The position numbers and the translations under genes are program-made. Below, in pieces: positions 60,374 through 64,000 of a DNA stretch of 64,000 nt (positions are counted from its first letter, which is position 1; every line of letters starts with the position of its first letter). Under the pieces are notes generated by a model that did not search any database, was not told the origin of the DNA, and worked only from the letters and a program-made list of their open reading frames with translations. The stretch spans positions 21,030,336-21,094,335 of the forward strand of contig NC_083340.1 in assembly GCF_019175385.1 (NCBI RefSeq). Direction: 5' to 3'. This DNA is from Lycium barbarum (lineage: Eukaryota; Streptophyta; Magnoliopsida; Solanales; Solanaceae).

Positions 60374-62523
60374 GTAGGAAAGGGCCACTGTTACTATCCT
60401 CGCTTTGGTGGTGGTTTTTTTTTTTGTTGTGTGTGTGTGTGGGGGGGGGGGTTGTGGTAGTGGTTCAGATTGGAGGTACCTATGTAAAATAGGGTGATTC
60501 TCTTTGGAGCAAGAAGAGGTGGGGAGAATGAGGAAGGAAACTTGTCAATTTACTTCATTTGGCAAAGTATTATTCTTCTCCTCCTGTTGCTTAGTACGAC
60601 TGGAAAGAAGTAATAGACACCTACCTGTTAGCTTCCTTTCCTATTACTTCCTACCAAAAAGCCTAATTTAGGTCCTTAACAGAGAGGTGTAAGCCCCGAA
60701 AGCCTTTGGAATGCTGATAGGGCAAGAGGCCCTTAGACCCAAGCAAAGGATTGAAGCATCTCGATTTCATGCAAATTGGACATTGAGCTTTTCGTATAGG
60801 TGTCTAGAGGCTAATATTCTATTAAGAAAGGAGGAGAAAAGGCAGATCAAGCAAAAATCCCTTTCCTCTTAGAAAGGGGAATACATCATTTTTCTGTATG
60901 TCCATTTGATGTATATGTAATTTCGTCAATAGTTTGTTGTTTACCGTTTTAAGTTGGAATATGGGACCTTGATTATATACAACAACAACATACCCAGTGT
61001 AATAAGTGGGTTCTTGGGGGTGGGGGGGGGTGGGGGGGGGTAGAGTGTACATAGACCCTACCCCTAACTCGAGGAGGTAGAGAGGCTGCTTCGGAAAGAC
61101 CCTCAGGTCAAGTGCAGCAATCAAGTAGTTATGAAAAAGGCAATACGGCAGTGACCTTGATTATATACTAAAAGAAAATTCGTAGTAATACAACAAGCAG
61201 TTTTTATTTAACTATGGTATGAGAATCCTACAAGAAGCTGTTCCCGGCTACTTACCAGCATCATGTCTTCAACTTAATCTGTAATGCAACATTTCATTGG
61301 ATCAATCTGAAATTATTCCGCTACATTTATAAGTTTCTGTATCTCATACTTCTCTTTTCTGTAACGTTTCGGTTGGGAAAGTAATTAGTTGTGAGTTCTA
61401 ATTCCTGATTGCAGATCTAGCCTATGACTGTGATTTCCATAAAAATAGTTCCCGAATTTTTCAAATCACAATAGAAACAATAGTGAAATGTGAAAGTCAA
61501 TGTACTGTAATTGTTAGATGCAAGTGGAAGAATGCCTTTCTTCAGAGAATCTTCCGAGAGAACAAGGAAACCATACTCCTGGATCATCTCTCTGCTCTTG
61601 TAATTTTTAGAGTTACGAGGAAACTGTGTTGGAACAAAATACTTGACCAACATTAAACAAGTAAATCCGAAATTTGTGAGATCATAAGCTGGGTCAGACT
61701 AGTATGGTAATCATTAAAATACGAGTTCAATCAAGATATTTTATGTAGATGCTTGACTTCTTTCATGAAAGAGCTCATATTCTGCTTTTTATTAGGCTAT
61801 TTTGAGACAACTAGGGCACTTGGGCCATGAATCTGTGATGGTCGATGAAGCAGAACTGGAGATTCATCAGCGACTTCAGGAATTATATATATCTACAAGG
61901 GCTGCGAAGGTAACACCATTACAACTTTGTTACTATTTTCTGTCTATTAAGATAGTCGTCAAACTCAAAGAAGTGAATAGGGTCCCAATAGAGATAGGTG
62001 AAAAGCAGCCGGATATGCGTATTCCATATCCTAAATTGAGTGTAGGTAGAGATCCATATGTAAACATAGTTTTTATTTAGATAGGCCCAAATCTTTTTTG
62101 ATTCCAGTTAGTAAGAGGGATCTTGAACACTTGTAAAAAATTCTATTAAGAATATCCTCTTGTTAACAACATATGGATATTTCTTGCAAGCAAAAATCTA
62201 ACTTTGTGCATTGTGGTTAACAGCATTTCCAGAGGGATATTGTTCGTGGTGTAGAAGGATATATATCAACAAGTAAAAAACAAATGGAAATAGGTTTGTG
62301 GACCTCCATCCATATCTTTTGTTGCTTCAGATAGCATGTATATGGAAGTCTCAATTTTCAGCTTGATCTTGCAGCTAGAAAGTTGGCAGATAATTGTTAT
62401 AAATACGGGGGTGAGAATCAAAATAATCCTTCTACTTTGCCAAAGGTTGCCGTGGAATTTGGAACTTCACATGCTGCAATGGAAGATCAAAGGGAAATTA
62501 TGCTAGGAGTTCTTGGACAACAG
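58793..62523 (+). CDS. SH3P: SH3P-type SH3-domain protein, exons 1-4 (continues past window)
   Basis: Coding exons: 58793-58852 (MEAIKKQATKLREQ...), 61796-61909 (AILRQLGHLGHES ... LYISTRAAK), 62224-62293 (HFQRDIVRGVEGYIS) and 62375-62523 (ARKLADNCYKYGGEN ... MLGVLGQQ). All introns are GT-AG and the frame runs through all four exons without a stop. This is the N-terminal part of the BAR-like helical region. The next exons and the SH3 domain are not seen before 64000. The start is set by the family N terminus MEAI(R/K)KQ; the frame is open for 78 codons upstream but that stretch is not conserved. Family role: membrane trafficking and autophagosome formation. Introns 1 and 4 carry RTE/SINE insertions, none touching an exon. 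Confidence 0.88.
60101..60219 (+). mobile_element. SINE/RTE-tail insertion with 18-bp target duplication
   Basis: 119 bp starting GCCGAGGGTCTTTCGGAAAC and ending in (TTG)n, flanked by TGCTGTTTTTGGTTAGGA at 60083-60100 and 60220-60237. It matches the 3' part of Au-type plant SINEs and of the RTE copy at 62579-63463. No tRNA-like head, so it is 5'-truncated or is only the tail of an RTE LINE. Confidence 0.85.
60337..60366 (+). repeat. Poly-T tract, 30 bases
   Basis: Uninterrupted T run in SH3P intron 1. Confidence 0.95.
60981..61152 (-). mobile_element. SINE/RTE-tail insertion with 16-bp target duplication
   Basis: 172 bp on the minus strand ending in (TTG)n, flanked by GACCTTGATTATATAC at 60965-60980 and 61153-61168. 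The shared tail (GAGGGTCTTTCCGAAGCAGCC ... ACACTGGGTATG) is preceded by about 50 bp not seen in the copy at 60101. A G-rich stretch at about 61015-61041 lies inside it. Confidence 0.85.
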
Positions 62524-62578
62524 GTTAGATCTATGCTTGTTTAGCTTTACAGTCATGCACACTCCCAATGGTTTCCCA

Positions 62579-63463
62579 ACAACAACAACAACAACCCAGT
62601 GAAATCCCACATCGTGGGGTTTGGGGAGGGTAGAGTGTACGCAGACCTTACTCCTACCAAGGTAGGACGGCTGTTTCCGAAAGACCCTCGGCTCAATAAA
62701 AGCATAAAAAGAAGTCAAATAAGGTTAAGAAATTCGAATAAGAGATTAGAGATTCAAAGCGATATGGAAATGAAATAATGCAAGCGGCACAGGAAATAAC
62801 AGATAATAGCAGAAATCGGAGCAGATAACACAGGATAATCAAAGCACAGGAAATAACAGATAATAGCAGAAATCGGAGCACAAGAAATTATATTGCAATA
62901 GTGCGACTACTATTAAGAACGGATACCGAGACTATCTACTAGCCTTCTACCCTAATTTGGGTCCTCCAAACCCTCCTATCTAAGGTCATGTCCTCGGTAA
63001 GCTGTAATTGCGCCATGTCGTGCCTAATTACCTCTCCCCAATACTTTTTCGGCCTACCCCTACCTCGTCTGAAACAATCCATGGCCAACCTCTCACACCT
63101 CCGCACTGGGGCATCTGTGTCTCTCCTCTTCACATGCCCAAACCATCTCAATCTCGCTTCTCGCATCGTGTCTTCCACCGAGGCCACCCCCACCTTATCC
63201 CGAATATCCTCATTCCTAATCCTGTTACTCCTGGTGTGGCCACACATCCATCTCAACATTCTCATCTCGGCAACTTTCATCTTTTGAACGTGAGAGATCT
63301 TAACTGGCCAACACTCCGCCCCATACAGCATAGTCGGTCTAACCACCACTTTGTAGAACTTTCCCTTAAGTTTTGGTGGCACCTTCTTGTCACATAGCAC
63401 TCCGGAAGCAAGCCTCCATATCATCCATCCTGCCCCAATACGATGTGTGACATCATCGTCAAG
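62579..63463 (-). mobile_element. 5'-truncated RTE LINE with 14-bp target duplication
   Basis: Flanked by the exact repeat CCAATGGTTTCCCA at 62565-62578 and 63464-63477. It encodes, from 63463 down to 62939, the C-terminal end of an RTE-type polyprotein, with [25 protein letters not shown] and [13 protein letters not shown] in one open frame. Upstream RT and endonuclease parts are missing. Its 3' end is the Au-SINE-like tail (GAGCCGAGGGTCTTTCGGAA ... CACTGGG) ending in (TTG)n. A 35-40 bp phrase (acaggaaataacagataata...) occurs twice near 62790-62880. It lies in SH3P intron 4. Confidence 0.9.
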
Positions 63464-63477
63464 CCAATGGTTTCCCA

Positions 63478-64000
63478 CAAAAAGGATATTTATATTATGG
63501 AGATTGAAGGTCACCTGATGAAGGTTATTTTTGTCTGTCTTTTCCTTACCATTTTGCCTCATTTCTTGCAACGGGAGTTGTGAAGTCATGCTTTCTGATT
63601 TTAATCTATGTACAATAAATGATTGACAGTTTAGAAGAAAAAATGTGTAGAGACCAACTAGGCAGCATAAAACAAATAGACATGCATAAGATCCAAAAAT
63701 ATGCACTTCTCACGCTTCATACAATGCAAAAAGAATAATGCATCAGTAAGATCTAAGTTCAAATCATTTTTGAAAAACTTAAATGTGTTATGTGCCTTGG
63801 CAGAATTTGATAAGTCAAGCGCAAAGCTATCTGTTTCTGATGTCTAAATAAAACAACAAGAACAAATAGTCAGGTGTCCCTCTGACATATCATATAATGC
63901 ATTATAGTATGTCAAGCACATATATTTCACTTATGATGAGAGCATTCTATCTGGGGTTCTTAGGATGGTTAAATTTGGAGACAGATATTTCTCTCTTGAG
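63478..64000 (+). other. Remainder of SH3P intron 4 to the window end
   Basis: AT-rich. I looked for the next SH3P exon and did not find it before the window ends. Confidence 0.5.

Noticed and set aside
62988..63397. Two + strand ORFs of 99 and 129 aa
   Set aside because: They are antisense shadows of the RTE LINE coding sequence on the minus strand.

Overview
This is plant nuclear DNA, AT-rich and gene-poor, with intron-rich genes, nested LTR retrotransposons, a Tnt1-like copia element and SINE/RTE tails ending in (TTG)n. The LTR and SINE/RTE types point to Solanaceae. I cannot fix the genus from sequence alone.

Layout. 1-18268: a very young, very large Ty3/gypsy element of Tat/Ogre type on the minus strand, running off the left edge. 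It has 6.15-kb LTRs, a tRNA-Arg primer site, two gag-like ORFs, large tandem arrays and no visible pol. It sits inside the integrase of an older chromovirus (18269-21859, + strand), which ends in its own 2.4-kb LTR. 21985-33830: the 3' exons of an SH3P-type gene (SH3-domain trafficking protein, + strand). They are broken by a solo LTR that itself contains a second solo LTR (23799-30329), and the last intron holds a hAT-like element with a Mutator-like element nested in it. 35396-36480: another Mutator-like foldback element. 36908-50032: a decayed FEI1/FEI2-type LRR receptor kinase gene (- strand). It lacks its transmembrane exons, has a stop codon in the HRD catalytic motif, and carries an intact copia element (40641-45737) in an intron. 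51130-52260: a degraded copia pol fragment. 53598-55335: an intact two-exon gene for eIF3 subunit G (- strand) with telo-box and site II promoter motifs. 56770-58470: a tandemly duplicated upstream region carrying MITE-like inserts. 58793-64000: exons 1-4 of a second SH3P gene or gene half (+ strand), with three RTE/SINE-type insertions in its introns, each bounded by a target-site duplication.

How the parts relate. The only clearly intact housekeeping gene is eIF3G, which is divergent from the right-hand SH3P. The two SH3P pieces carry non-overlapping exon sets in the same orientation, so they are either two tandem paralogs or two halves of one rearranged gene. Most of the rest is layered transposon insertion. 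Judging by LTR similarity, the two youngest LTR insertions are the Tat/Ogre-like element (one clear substitution seen over 3.2 kb) and the copia element (two substitutions and a 2-bp indel over 540 bp).

The most unusual object is the Tat/Ogre-like element. It appears to have moved recently without its own polymerase. It keeps two gag-type ORFs with a duplicated zinc-knuckle module, and it carries repeated boxes and splice-site-like sequences in its noncoding parts. All coordinates come from reading by eye; no alignments or database searches were run.
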